From assembly GCA_009840065.1 (NCBI GenBank), contig VXON01000071.1, positions 1 through 24,277 on the forward strand: DNA of 24,277 bases. Reading direction: 5' to 3'. Source of the stretch: Cenarchaeum sp. SB0662_bin_33. GTDB lineage: Archaea > Thermoproteota > Nitrososphaeria > Nitrososphaerales > Nitrosopumilaceae. The translations under genes were made by a program, and so were the position numbers. The notes beneath the pieces were generated by a model. It did not search any database. It was not told where the DNA came from and saw nothing but the letters and a program-made list of their open reading frames with translations. Shown piece after piece: positions 8,185 to 15,276 of the stretch. The first letter of the stretch is position 1. Each line of letters opens with the position of its first letter.

Positions 8185-8840
8185 TCTTCCCTTAGCAGTT
8201 TTACAACCTTGCTCTCCATGTTGCCGGTCTGTCCAAAGGAGACATCCCTAAGTATACCATGCCGGTCAACCAGTATTGTAGAGGGGGTTCCCCGCAGTGC
8301 ATACATCTCAAATGTTTTAGCCGAGTACTCCTTTGAGCGCATATAGTTTTTGACTCGTTGTATTATATCCTGGCGACGCGCCGGACTCTCATTGTCAAAG
8401 TCCGGAAGCTGGGCCTTTATGTACGCCATCACATGGTCATCATCTACCTGCCCACTGACCCGACTCAGATCATCCATGCCCAGCGGAAATGGTATCTTGT
8501 ATGGAAGTGTGTCATTCTGTAGTTGCCCATACTGCTCTAGTGCCCGGCGGGTCTCACCTATAACGGTGCCATGCTCTGCTAGGGCGCGCAGATTCTCTAA
8601 TGTATTCTTGTCGTAATCTTCAAAAGCAGTGGCTACACCCACTACACGAATCCCCTCGTCGACATACTGGTTGTATATGTTTATTGCCTCAGGTATGCCA
8701 TATAGAAAACACCCCGGACAGTTCACCTGAAAGACCTCTACCAAAATGACATGATCCCTCTCATCAGCAAAGGTGGTTGGAAGTCCCTGCACCCACTCGG
8801 ATATGGCCAACTCTGGAGCCTTTTCGCCAATCTCGGGCAT
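8181..8840 (-). CDS. Thioredoxin-fold redoxin (AhpC/TSA-TlpA type)
   Basis: The product is a thioredoxin-fold redoxin. Numbering from ATG 8840 (219 aa), it opens with MPEIGEKAPELAI, the usual beginning of AhpC/TSA and TlpA domains. The redox motif is Cys41-Pro-Gly-Cys44 (VNCPGCFLYG), and GTPSTILVDRHG near the C-terminus contains the conserved cis-proline. An insertion of about 75 residues (roughly 75-150) carries acidic and charged helices. No signal peptide is visible, so it is probably cytoplasmic. The frame is open to an ATG at 8900, but the extra 20 residues look unlike the family, and TTTAATT at 8862-8868 is spaced for a leaderless start at 8840. It could be a peroxiredoxin-like reductase or a disulfide carrier; the ccdA pair elsewhere in the window is a possible partner. 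Confidence 0.8.
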   Translation of the reverse strand: MPEIGEKAPELAISEWVQGLPTTFADERDHVILVEVFQVNCPGCFLYGIPEAINIYNQYVDEGIRVVGVATAFEDYDKNTLENLRALAEHGTVIGETRRALEQYGQLQNDTLPYKIPFPLGMDDLSRVSGQVDDDHVMAYIKAQLPDFDNESPARRQDIIQRVKNYMRSKEYSAKTFEMYALRGTPSTILVDRHGILRDVSFGQTGNMESKVVKLLRED

Positions 8841-8971
8841 ACATCCTTTGATACATCTACCAATTAAATAGATATTGTGGTTGTGCTTACTTTCTGCCAT
8901 AAACTGCCCTGGCTTGCCCCGGCCCGCTGCACATGGGAACGTTTTATTTTGGGAATTAATGATGAATGTTA

Positions 8972-9076
8972 TTGAATAAGCGTTTTATTATAATCGGGAT
9001 AGTGTTGGGCTCAATAATTGTGGCGGCATTCTTTGTGGGTTCACCCATGTTTGGGAACTTTGATCAGTTACGCTGA
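8972..9076 (+). CDS. 34-residue single-pass membrane peptide
   Basis: A short frame encodes MNKRFIIIG... followed by a continuous hydrophobic helix of about 20 residues (roughly 5-24) and a polar tail ending FGNFDQLR. The basic N-terminus and helix fit a one-pass membrane protein. TTG at 8972 is preferred because GTTTTATT at 8941-8948 lies about 28 nt upstream; an in-frame ATG at 8966 would add two residues. It converges on bioF with a 9-nt overlap, typical of this genome. The function is unknown, and reality rests on composition and promoter spacing. Confidence 0.5.
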   Translation: MNKRFIIIGIVLGSIIVAAFFVGSPMFGNFDQLR

Positions 9077-10186
9077 TCTCAGGGCCGATTCAAAACCTGA
9101 CAATATATCCTGTATGTCCTGATCAGAGAGGGCGGCCGTAACAGACACCCTGATTCGTGCCGAGCCATATGGCACAGTGGGATATCGTATGGCCCTAGCA
9201 TATATGCCCAGAGAATATAATATCTCTGAGAATCTAACTGCCCTCTCCTCATCCCCGATTATTATTGGTATTATATGGGACTGCCTGCCGGAACACAATC
9301 CCAGTTCCTCCAGGCCCCGGCCCAGTCTGCGCACGTTACTGTATAGTCGCTGCCGGTGCGAATCTAGGTTCATCCCCAGTCGTCTTACGGTATTACATAT
9401 GAGGCCCGCCGGCAGGGCCGATGTGTATATGAATGGCCTAGAGAGGTTCACCTGCATCTCTGCGACCTGATTACTGCCGGAGACATATCCGCCAAAGGCC
9501 CCAAGCCCCTTGCTCAGACTGCTCACAGTGGCATATATGGAGTCCTCCACCGATAACTCGGCCGCGGTCCCATGGCCATTCCCCACCACAAAGTCCCCAT
9601 GTGCATCATCCAGCAGTATGAATGCATTATATTCTTCGGCTATCTCTACAATCTCCGGCAAGAGAGAGTAGTCGCCATCCATGCTGAATATACCCTCTGT
9701 GATTATAATTATATCGTCCGTATCAGTATCACGTATGTTGGCCCGCAGATCGTCCATATTATTATGGTCGAATATTCGAGTCCGGCCATCAGACAGTCGA
9801 CAGGCATCTATTATACTAGCATGGTTTAGCCTGTCACTGAGTATAGTACAGTCTGATGCGCCCAAGGACGTAACCATCCCTAGTACCGCCATGTATCCGG
9901 TTGGATACACAAGGGCCCTCTCATCAGAACGGCGTGATGCCAGCATATCTTCAAGTGTGCCATATGATGTGTCGTTGCCGGATATTAATCTAGAACTAGA
10001 CGAGTACTTACCAATCCTACCATCTAATGATATTCCCAGATAGTTATTGGAGCCTAGATTTATCATACTCCTTTCATTTATCGTAATGCGGGTTCCCATG
10101 GCCTGTACATTATTCAGACTGCGGTATGTGCCGTCTCTTCTTAGTTTATTCAGATGTGGTCCCATATGGGATAGGTTACGCTTCAA
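9068..10186 (-). CDS. bioF: 8-amino-7-oxononanoate synthase
   Basis: This 372-aa PLP enzyme of the alpha-oxoamine synthase family condenses pimeloyl-ACP or pimeloyl-CoA with alanine to make 8-amino-7-oxononanoate, the first committed step of the biotin ring pathway. Lys226 in SLSKGLGAFGG is the Schiff-base lysine. DDAHG at 193-197 gives the cofactor-binding Asp193 and His196. His122 in LNHAS should stack on the PLP ring, and EGIFSMDGD at 164-172 is a family motif. It overlaps the 3' end of bioB by 11 nt and is co-transcribed. No bioA or bioD lies next to it, so those steps must be encoded elsewhere. Biotin serves the acetyl-/propionyl-CoA carboxylase of the thaumarchaeal carbon-fixation cycle. 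Confidence 0.9.
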   Translation of the reverse strand: MKRNLSHMGPHLNKLRRDGTYRSLNNVQAMGTRITINERSMINLGSNNYLGISLDGRIGKYSSSSRLISGNDTSYGTLEDMLASRRSDERALVYPTGYMAVLGMVTSLGASDCTILSDRLNHASIIDACRLSDGRTRIFDHNNMDDLRANIRDTDTDDIIIITEGIFSMDGDYSLLPEIVEIAEEYNAFILLDDAHGDFVVGNGHGTAAELSVEDSIYATVSSLSKGLGAFGGYVSGSNQVAEMQVNLSRPFIYTSALPAGLICNTVRRLGMNLDSHRQRLYSNVRRLGRGLEELGLCSGRQSHIIPIIIGDEERAVRFSEILYSLGIYARAIRYPTVPYGSARIRVSVTAALSDQDIQDILSGFESALRSA

Positions 10187-11159
10187 GTCCGGCGCGCTGT
10201 ATCATAATCCTGTCACTCTCCGAGCTGTTTCCAGGCATGGTAAGATACCCGTTTGTGATGATGCCATTGGCGCCTCCCAGTAGGAGTGACTCACCAGAGT
10301 CGTCGGTGGCACGTTCCCGACCACCGGATATCTTAATGACAGAGTCCGGGAGTAGTAACCGCATTATAGCAAACATTCGGGCTATCTCGTATTTTGGCAG
10401 AGGAGTCTGCAGCTCCAGAGGGGTTCCGGGTATGGGTACCAGAATGTTTATGGTCACCTCTTCGGGACTTAGTTTTGTTATCTCCCAAGATAACTCCATT
10501 CTCTGCTCGCTGCTCTCGCCCAGTCCAATTATGCCGCCCGTGCACAGCTCCAAGCCTGCCTCCCGGGCAGTATTCAGTGTGTCTATTCTATCCTGAAATG
10601 TGTGGGTTGTACATATCTCTGGAAACTTGGATGGCGCCACCTCAAGGTTGTGATTGTACCGTTTTACACCAGCCTCCTGTAGGGCGCGGGCCTGCCGAAT
10701 GGTAAGAAAGCCCAGACTGCACTCTACGGATATTCCCACCCTTTTGCGTATCTCCCGGACTATATCACATACTCGTTCAAACTCCCTAACTGGGGGCTCC
10801 CTCCAGGCCGCGACCAGACAGTATGATGAGGCGCCCTGCTTCTTTGCCTTTTGCGCATCAGAGAGTATCTGCTCTGATGGTGGAAGATTGTATGTCTCCA
10901 TACCAGTGTCAAAGAATGCAGACTGACCACAGAATGAGCAGTCCTCGCTACATGCGTTCTTTTTTATGTTGTTGAGCTGCTCAACGTCTACAGACCTGCC
11001 CTGCACATCAATAGTCAGTCTGCCTGCGGCCTCTGCCAGCACATGTACGTATTCTTGGGGTATCTCAAATAGCATCCTTAGGTCGGCATATGGTATACGC
11101 TGCCTGTTGTATGCCATCATGTAGCATTTGTCAACTAGGTTCTGTATACCCTCCAACAT
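10176..11159 (-). CDS. bioB: Biotin synthase (radical SAM)
   Basis: The 327-aa product inserts sulfur into dethiobiotin to form biotin, using SAM and two iron-sulfur clusters. The radical SAM cluster motif is Cys70-x3-Cys74-x2-Cys77 (NACSEDCSFCGQS). Family motifs that follow are YNHNLE near residue 170, GGIIGLGE near 218, INILVPIPGTP near 250, SGGRE near 280 and NGYLT near 305. Length matches the family. It is the first gene of a bioB-bioF operon. A TATA-like TTATAATTAA (11185-11194) and a perfect dyad (11161-11179) lie directly upstream, suggesting transcription control by biotin status. Confidence 0.95.
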   Translation of the reverse strand: MLEGIQNLVDKCYMMAYNRQRIPYADLRMLFEIPQEYVHVLAEAAGRLTIDVQGRSVDVEQLNNIKKNACSEDCSFCGQSAFFDTGMETYNLPPSEQILSDAQKAKKQGASSYCLVAAWREPPVREFERVCDIVREIRKRVGISVECSLGFLTIRQARALQEAGVKRYNHNLEVAPSKFPEICTTHTFQDRIDTLNTAREAGLELCTGGIIGLGESSEQRMELSWEITKLSPEEVTINILVPIPGTPLELQTPLPKYEIARMFAIMRLLLPDSVIKISGGRERATDDSGESLLLGGANGIITNGYLTMPGNSSESDRIMIQRAGLEA

Positions 11160-11160
11160 A

Positions 11161-11179
11161 CTGATTATAGTGTAATCAG
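11161..11179 (-). promoter_or_regulatory. Candidate operator of bioBF
   Basis: CTGATTA and TAATCAG form a perfect 7-bp inverted repeat separated by TAGTG. It begins two bases upstream of the bioB start codon and ends six bases before the TATA-like box at 11185-11194. A protein bound here would cover the initiation site. It does not resemble the bacterial BirA or BioR operators I know. Function is inferred from position and symmetry only. Confidence 0.5.
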
Positions 11180-11234
11180 AGTCCTTATAATTAATTTATT
11201 CAGGTATTTCTTCTGATGCAATCGTCGTTATGGT

Positions 11235-11375
11235 CTACTCTAGTGGAAAATTGACCTTACATTTCTTGCACATGCCACGCGTACCACCATATCTCTTGTC
11301 ACGATAACAGAATATCCTTGTCCCACAGTGACTACAGTACAGTGCTGCCACAAAGCCTGTAGTGCTCGCTGCCAA
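11235..11375 (-). CDS. Small zinc-ribbon protein, 46 residues
   Basis: A short minus-strand frame starting at TTG 11375 ends in ...ALYCSHCGTRIFCYRD... then GMCKKCKVNFPLE. Two CxxC knuckles (Cys14/Cys17 and Cys36/Cys39) about 18 residues apart make a rubredoxin-like zinc ribbon. An internal GTG (codon 9) is another possible start. Such orphan ribbons are common in archaea and may bind nucleic acid or a protein partner. It is divergent from the 276-aa gene at 11405, with only 29 nt between the two starts. Confidence 0.6.
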   Translation of the reverse strand: MAASTTGFVAALYCSHCGTRIFCYRDKRYGGTRGMCKKCKVNFPLE

Positions 11376-11406
11376 TATATAAGATAGTATTGTAAAGGTG
11401 TAATAT
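11374..11406. promoter_or_regulatory. Overlapping divergent promoters
   Basis: ATATATAAG at 11375-11383 is a strong TATA box centred about 26 nt before ATG 11405 on the plus strand, and it touches the start codon of the minus-strand zinc-ribbon gene. The best minus-strand box (TATTAC, rc of 11401-11406) lies about 28 nt from that start and overlaps the plus-strand ATG. Each promoter therefore sits on the other gene's start. Confidence 0.45.
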
Positions 11407-12235
11407 GCGCATAGGAGTATCCCAGGGTCCCTTGGATGATTTGGCCGGTATTGTAAAGGATATCAGCGCCAGATACAGTTCCATAATGAGTAGTTGTGTG
11501 GCAATGACAGAGATACCTGTTATGCTCGGGGATGCCACCGTTACAAGACAGGCCACATTTGATCTTGGTCCCATAGAGCAGATGTTTGCCGGCATGCTAG
11601 GTAGTCTGCCGCGATGGAGTAGTGATGGGGTTACCACCACCAACAACGAGGATATACGACGCATATTTGTCAAGTTTCACACCATGGTGGGCAACTATAT
11701 AATATCCGCCCACCTTTCCGTACAGTTCCATGTGCTCCTGTATTATAGGCCGGTCCAGCGCGTAATAGACTGCCAGATGGAGCTGTCCCGGATAATCGAC
11801 AAGACCAAATCTGACGAGACCGAGTTTGCCAAAATAGCCAACAAGGCAATTGCAGAGAGGTTGACATCCACGTATGGCGAACTACATCCTCAGGAACTCT
11901 TTGAGAAGTTGTATCAGAATGATGAGCTTCGCCAGTACCTAGAGGATGAGGCTGGTGGTGTAAGGGGGGATGGTATGCGCAAACTAGACGAGCAGAAGAC
12001 CAGTCTGTTCAACGAGCTGGACAGCCTCTTAATCGAGACATATCAGACCACGGATACGATGATAGATGATATGCGAATGGTGACCGGTGAGGAGGGGTAT
12101 CTGTGCAGTTTTGATGTAGAGTATGTAAAGAGTGGAACCCGCCATTCAGTTCCCAGCAAAATATCGCCGCGTATAATCACACAGATACGCACCGAACTAG
12201 AGGACATACATCAGGCCTTATCATTATACATCTGA
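11405..12235 (+). CDS. Conserved-looking cytoplasmic protein of unknown function
   Basis: I do not recognise this 276-aa protein. It has no signal peptide or membrane helix and is rich in charged, probably mostly alpha-helical sequence. Residues 130-200 (RIIDKTKSDETEFAKIANKA..., then charged helices to about 225) look like long helices or a short coiled coil. Three cysteines are scattered without a metal motif. ATG 11405 is supported by the TATA box 26 nt upstream. It is divergent from the zinc-ribbon gene, and no downstream gene is closely linked, so context does not suggest a role. Confidence 0.75.
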   Translation: MRIGVSQGPLDDLAGIVKDISARYSSIMSSCVAMTEIPVMLGDATVTRQATFDLGPIEQMFAGMLGSLPRWSSDGVTTTNNEDIRRIFVKFHTMVGNYIISAHLSVQFHVLLYYRPVQRVIDCQMELSRIIDKTKSDETEFAKIANKAIAERLTSTYGELHPQELFEKLYQNDELRQYLEDEAGGVRGDGMRKLDEQKTSLFNELDSLLIETYQTTDTMIDDMRMVTGEEGYLCSFDVEYVKSGTRHSVPSKISPRIITQIRTELEDIHQALSLYI

Positions 12236-12306
12236 AGATTTATGCTGCAAAGACGCAGGACTCAGTATGTCTAAAAATATCTACACGCCAAGGGTAATGT
12301 AAGCAG

Positions 12307-12329
12307 GGCCGGGGCAGATGGCACCGGCC
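12307..12329. other. GC-rich hairpin between two plus-strand genes
   Basis: GGCCGG (12307-12312) pairs perfectly with CCGGCC (12324-12329). Inside, a G-A mismatch, then GC/GC, close a five-base loop AGATG. The stem is strong for an otherwise AT-leaning intergenic gap. No T tract follows it, so a standard terminator is unlikely. It could be part of a small RNA or a protein-binding dyad. Confidence 0.35.
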
Positions 12330-12405
12330 AAGACATATGAGACCGCCCAGTGTAGGTATGCATAAACTCTACTATTAAAATACGACATCATGTATACCGT
12401 ATTAC

Positions 12406-13035
12406 GTGGACATGGTATCCAAAATCTTTGATAGATTTGTCGTTAGCGGACGTGAAAAGACAATGACTGCAGGGCACCAGTATAGTATATACTCCATTTT
12501 AAAGATCATACCGTTTGATAAGCCGTTCTCGTTTCTGGATGTCGGGTGTGGAAGCGGTTGGCTGGTAAGGCATATAGCAGACAATCCATACTGCACACGG
12601 GCGGTAGGCATAGACAAAAGCAGTCTGATGATACAGAGTGCCAAGAAAAGGCAGAAGCATCCTCATGAGGAGTATTATGTCATGTCTCTGGATGAGTGGG
12701 AGTCGGGGCCATTTGATCTTGTGTTCTCAATGGAGTCGTTATATTATGCAGAGTCCGTCCCAGACTCCATATCAAAGATATACTCCATGTTGTCTGTAGG
12801 CGGCCGGTTTGCCTGCGGTACCGATTATTATGTTGAGAATCCAGATACAATACATTGGGCCGACGACATGCCCATAACCATGCACCTGTACTCTGAGTCC
12901 GAGTGGACGGGTATGTTTACAGAGTCCGGCTTTGATGTGTTTTACGGCAGGTCCAGGCAGTCGGACAGTCCCATTCGATGGAAGAGGGAACAGGGAACAC
13001 TGTTTATTATTGGTACCAAGGATGCCCACACATAA
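12406..13035 (+). CDS. Class I SAM-dependent methyltransferase
   Basis: This 209-aa cytoplasmic protein has the Rossmann-fold methyltransferase motifs. Motif I FLDVGCGSGW is at about 43-52. Motif II, with the ribose-binding Asp of VGIDKS, is near 72. The motif IV region, ESGPFDLVFSMESLYY, is near 102-117. This resembles the methyltransferase type 11 group. The substrate cannot be read from sequence; small molecules are typical. TATTAAAATA at 12373-12382 lies about 28 nt before GTG 12406, favouring the GTG over ATG 12412 two codons later. It appears monocistronic, with T-rich sequence following. Confidence 0.82.
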   Translation: MDMVSKIFDRFVVSGREKTMTAGHQYSIYSILKIIPFDKPFSFLDVGCGSGWLVRHIADNPYCTRAVGIDKSSLMIQSAKKRQKHPHEEYYVMSLDEWESGPFDLVFSMESLYYAESVPDSISKIYSMLSVGGRFACGTDYYVENPDTIHWADDMPITMHLYSESEWTGMFTESGFDVFYGRSRQSDSPIRWKREQGTLFIIGTKDAHT

Positions 13036-13283
13036 CGTGGTTTTTGATTAAAAAATTCAAATCAGATAAACAATTCTGGAACTTTGTCGCCACATATCCA
13101 AGACAGTCCCCGGGCATGTGTTTTTTTGTATACATGCGGGCAGACTAAAAGAACCCCCTAGCTCGCCAGTAGGAGTTCCATTATACGTGTTGCTGGCTCA
13201 AAGTGTGGTTTTGGTGTATAAAATGAAAAAGCGCCTCCAAAGAGAAGATAAGATATATTTATACATAATTCTACAGCTAGGCT

Positions 13284-14015
13284 GTGGTAGAAGTTACACT
13301 CGCAGTGGCCGCACTGGCCGGACTAGGCTCGTTCTGGGCACCGTGCATACTACCCATGATACCAGCATTTTTGGCATACATATCGGGAACCACGTTGGCA
13401 GACCTCAACAAGTCTTCAGGAGAGGTAGTTGTAGTTAATAGGGCTAGCATTGTACTAAATTCGGTATTCTTTGTGTTGGGATTCTCCGTGGTCTTTTCCA
13501 TGATCGGGGTTGTTATAAACAGCACACTCATCGGGGTGGACGGAGAGTTTGTTGGTCTGTTAAATCAGGTAGGCGGGATTATAATAATTGGTTTTGGTGC
13601 ATTCCTGATTCTCTCCACAAAGATAAACTCCCTGAACATGGAGAAGAAGTTTCTGGTGCGCCGGGAGAAGGCATCATATCCGCTGTCATTTGTGTTTGGT
13701 CTGGCCTTTGCAGTGGGCTGGACTCCGTGCGTGGGGCCGATACTGGGAACAATCCTTACACTCGCGGCCACAACCCCTGCAATCTCCTTTAACCTATTGT
13801 TGGTATACTCCCTAAGTCTTGGTATTCCATTTATAGTGATGGCCATATTCTTCTCAAGGTCTCAGAGAATAATCAGGGCCATGAGCCGACACCTGAAATA
13901 TTACTCTGTGGTACTTGGCGCATTCATCATAATACTGGGCGTACTGGTGTATACCAACCAGCTAGCTTATTTAGCCAACTTTCCATTACTAAACGAGTTG
14001 ATTGCGCTAGGGTGA
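13284..14015 (+). CDS. ccdA: CcdA-family thiol-disulfide membrane transporter
   Basis: This 243-aa integral membrane protein belongs to the CcdA/DsbD-beta family, which passes reducing electrons from cytoplasmic thioredoxin across the membrane. Six helices are visible, beginning near residues 5, 54, 93, 132, 160 and 196. The two redox cysteines are Cys21 (FWAPCILPMIPAF) in helix 1 and Cys149 (GWTPCVGPILG) in helix 4, both in the conserved proline-rich settings. The start is GTG, supported by ATATATTTATAC at 13253-13264. Only three bases separate it from the downstream thioredoxin gene, its likely acceptor; together they match bacterial DipZ split into two polypeptides. Confidence 0.9.
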   Translation: MVEVTLAVAALAGLGSFWAPCILPMIPAFLAYISGTTLADLNKSSGEVVVVNRASIVLNSVFFVLGFSVVFSMIGVVINSTLIGVDGEFVGLLNQVGGIIIIGFGAFLILSTKINSLNMEKKFLVRREKASYPLSFVFGLAFAVGWTPCVGPILGTILTLAATTPAISFNLLLVYSLSLGIPFIVMAIFFSRSQRIIRAMSRHLKYYSVVLGAFIIILGVLVYTNQLAYLANFPLLNELIALG

Positions 14016-14018
14016 TTC

Positions 14019-15110
14019 ATGGTGAGGGGTGAGATAAAGACTGCAGTGATATTAGGCGTGGCGATAGCCGTGGGTGTGGGTATTATGTCAGTTTATTTGG
14101 GTAGCATAGAGCAGGAGGATGTACCGGAGTTTGCAGTATCCCCCGTAGACAAGTCCGGCTTTCGGACGGCTCCGGAGATTGTGGGTATTGCAGAATATCT
14201 AAACACAACTCCTGAGGAGCTGGATGCCAAGATTGAGGATAGTGTTGTACTTTATGATATATGGACATATTCGTGTATAAACTGCATACGCACCCTGCCG
14301 TTTATAACCGCCTGGGATGAAAAGTACGCAGAACAGGGTCTGTTGATAATTGGAATACACAGTCCCGAGTTTGAGTTTGAGAAGGACCCTGAAAACGTGA
14401 TGGCGGCCATGGTAAAGCACGGCATAGAGTATCCGGTAGTCATGGACAACGACATGGAGACTTGGAAGGCCTTTGAGAACAGATACTGGCCCCGCAAGTA
14501 TATCGCAGACCATGAAGGATACATCAGGTATGATCACATAGGCGAGGGGGCATATCAGGAGACCGAGAGGATCATACAAGAGTTGCTAGCCGAGCGGTCC
14601 ATGGCAATGCAGACAAGTATGCCCTCACAGGATTTGGTGGACCTAGAGTCCTTCCAGCACACATCATCCCGCACACCCGAACTATACCTTGGGTACCAGC
14701 TGGCGTTTGGGCGCTCTCAGTTGGGAAATGAAGAGGGCTTTCGTCCCAATCAGGCCGTCACATATGACAGCATACCCGAAACACCGGAGATACATAAATT
14801 TTACATGGTGGGCAAGTGGCAGAATGGTCCTGAGAGTATGAAGCTTGAATCAGATTCAGGCGAGATACACCTGCAATACTTTGCAAAGGAGGTGAACATA
14901 GTGACCGAGGGCGTGGGAACTATACATGTCTATCTTGATGGCGAGCCCATCACTGCCGAGCACCAAGGCTATAGTCTGAACGGCCATATATTGGATATAG
15001 CAGAGCCCGGGTTATACAACATAGTGGCATCCAATAGTGCGAATGTACACATGCTTGAGCTTCGAGTCATGACTCCGGGCATAGAGGTATTCACATATAC
15101 CTTTGGCTAG
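14019..15110 (+). CDS. Membrane-anchored DipZ-like thioredoxin with C-terminal beta domain
   Basis: This 363-aa protein has an N-terminal membrane anchor (about 8-28), then an extracytoplasmic thioredoxin domain with the redox pair Cys86-Ile-Asn-Cys89 in IWTYSCINCIR. That motif is characteristic of the thioredoxin part of DipZ rather than TlpA. The cis-proline region is near WPRKYIADHEG. Residues from about 255 (GKWQNGPESMKLESDSGEI...) form a beta-rich domain like the C-terminal carbohydrate-binding-like domain of DipZ. It probably takes electrons from CcdA encoded 3 nt upstream and reduces disulfides outside the membrane, for example in copper or cytochrome protein maturation. The partner substrate is inferred. 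Confidence 0.87.
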   Translation: MVRGEIKTAVILGVAIAVGVGIMSVYLGSIEQEDVPEFAVSPVDKSGFRTAPEIVGIAEYLNTTPEELDAKIEDSVVLYDIWTYSCINCIRTLPFITAWDEKYAEQGLLIIGIHSPEFEFEKDPENVMAAMVKHGIEYPVVMDNDMETWKAFENRYWPRKYIADHEGYIRYDHIGEGAYQETERIIQELLAERSMAMQTSMPSQDLVDLESFQHTSSRTPELYLGYQLAFGRSQLGNEEGFRPNQAVTYDSIPETPEIHKFYMVGKWQNGPESMKLESDSGEIHLQYFAKEVNIVTEGVGTIHVYLDGEPITAEHQGYSLNGHILDIAEPGLYNIVASNSANVHMLELRVMTPGIEVFTYTFG

Positions 15111-15211
15111 TCAAAGACTGTCAAGAATATGATGTCGATATATTCTGTAGGTGTCATATCATGTGATGTATAGGCAAGTCCCGCATATCTGTCACCACAT
15201 ACACATGTCAC
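15107..15211 (-). CDS. Possible 34-residue CxC protein (uncertain)
   Basis: A minus-strand GTG frame reads VTCVCGDRYAGLAYTSHD... and ends ...IIFLTVFD, with its TAG sharing CTAG with the stop of the DipZ-like gene. The CxCG start and balanced composition look coding, and shared-stop convergence recurs in this genome. Against it, the only start is GTG, no TATA box is well placed, and the open frame continues upstream without a start codon. It may be a real small metal-binding protein or a 3' remnant. Confidence 0.28.
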   Translation of the reverse strand: MTCVCGDRYAGLAYTSHDMTPTEYIDIIFLTVFD

Positions 15212-15276
15212 CGTGGTAAATGAGGTGGCGGTTACATGTCGCTTTTTTATCCATAACAGGAACTATACATGTACTC

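Noticed and set aside
12279..12389. Minus-strand ATG frame of about 36 codons (MMSYFNSRVYAYLHW...)
   Set aside because: It covers the methyltransferase promoter box and the GC hairpin, has no promoter of its own, and its hydrophobic look can arise by chance.
13105..13140. Hairpin GCATGT...ACATGC with T7 in the loop downstream of the methyltransferase
   Set aside because: The stem is short (6 bp) with mismatches beyond, and the T run lies in the loop rather than after the stem, so it is weak as a terminator or RNA.
15125..15147. Inverted repeat AGAATAT/ATATTCT after the DipZ-like gene
   Set aside because: AT-only arms with a 9-nt loop are expected by chance in this composition; it also lies within the candidate minus-strand small frame.
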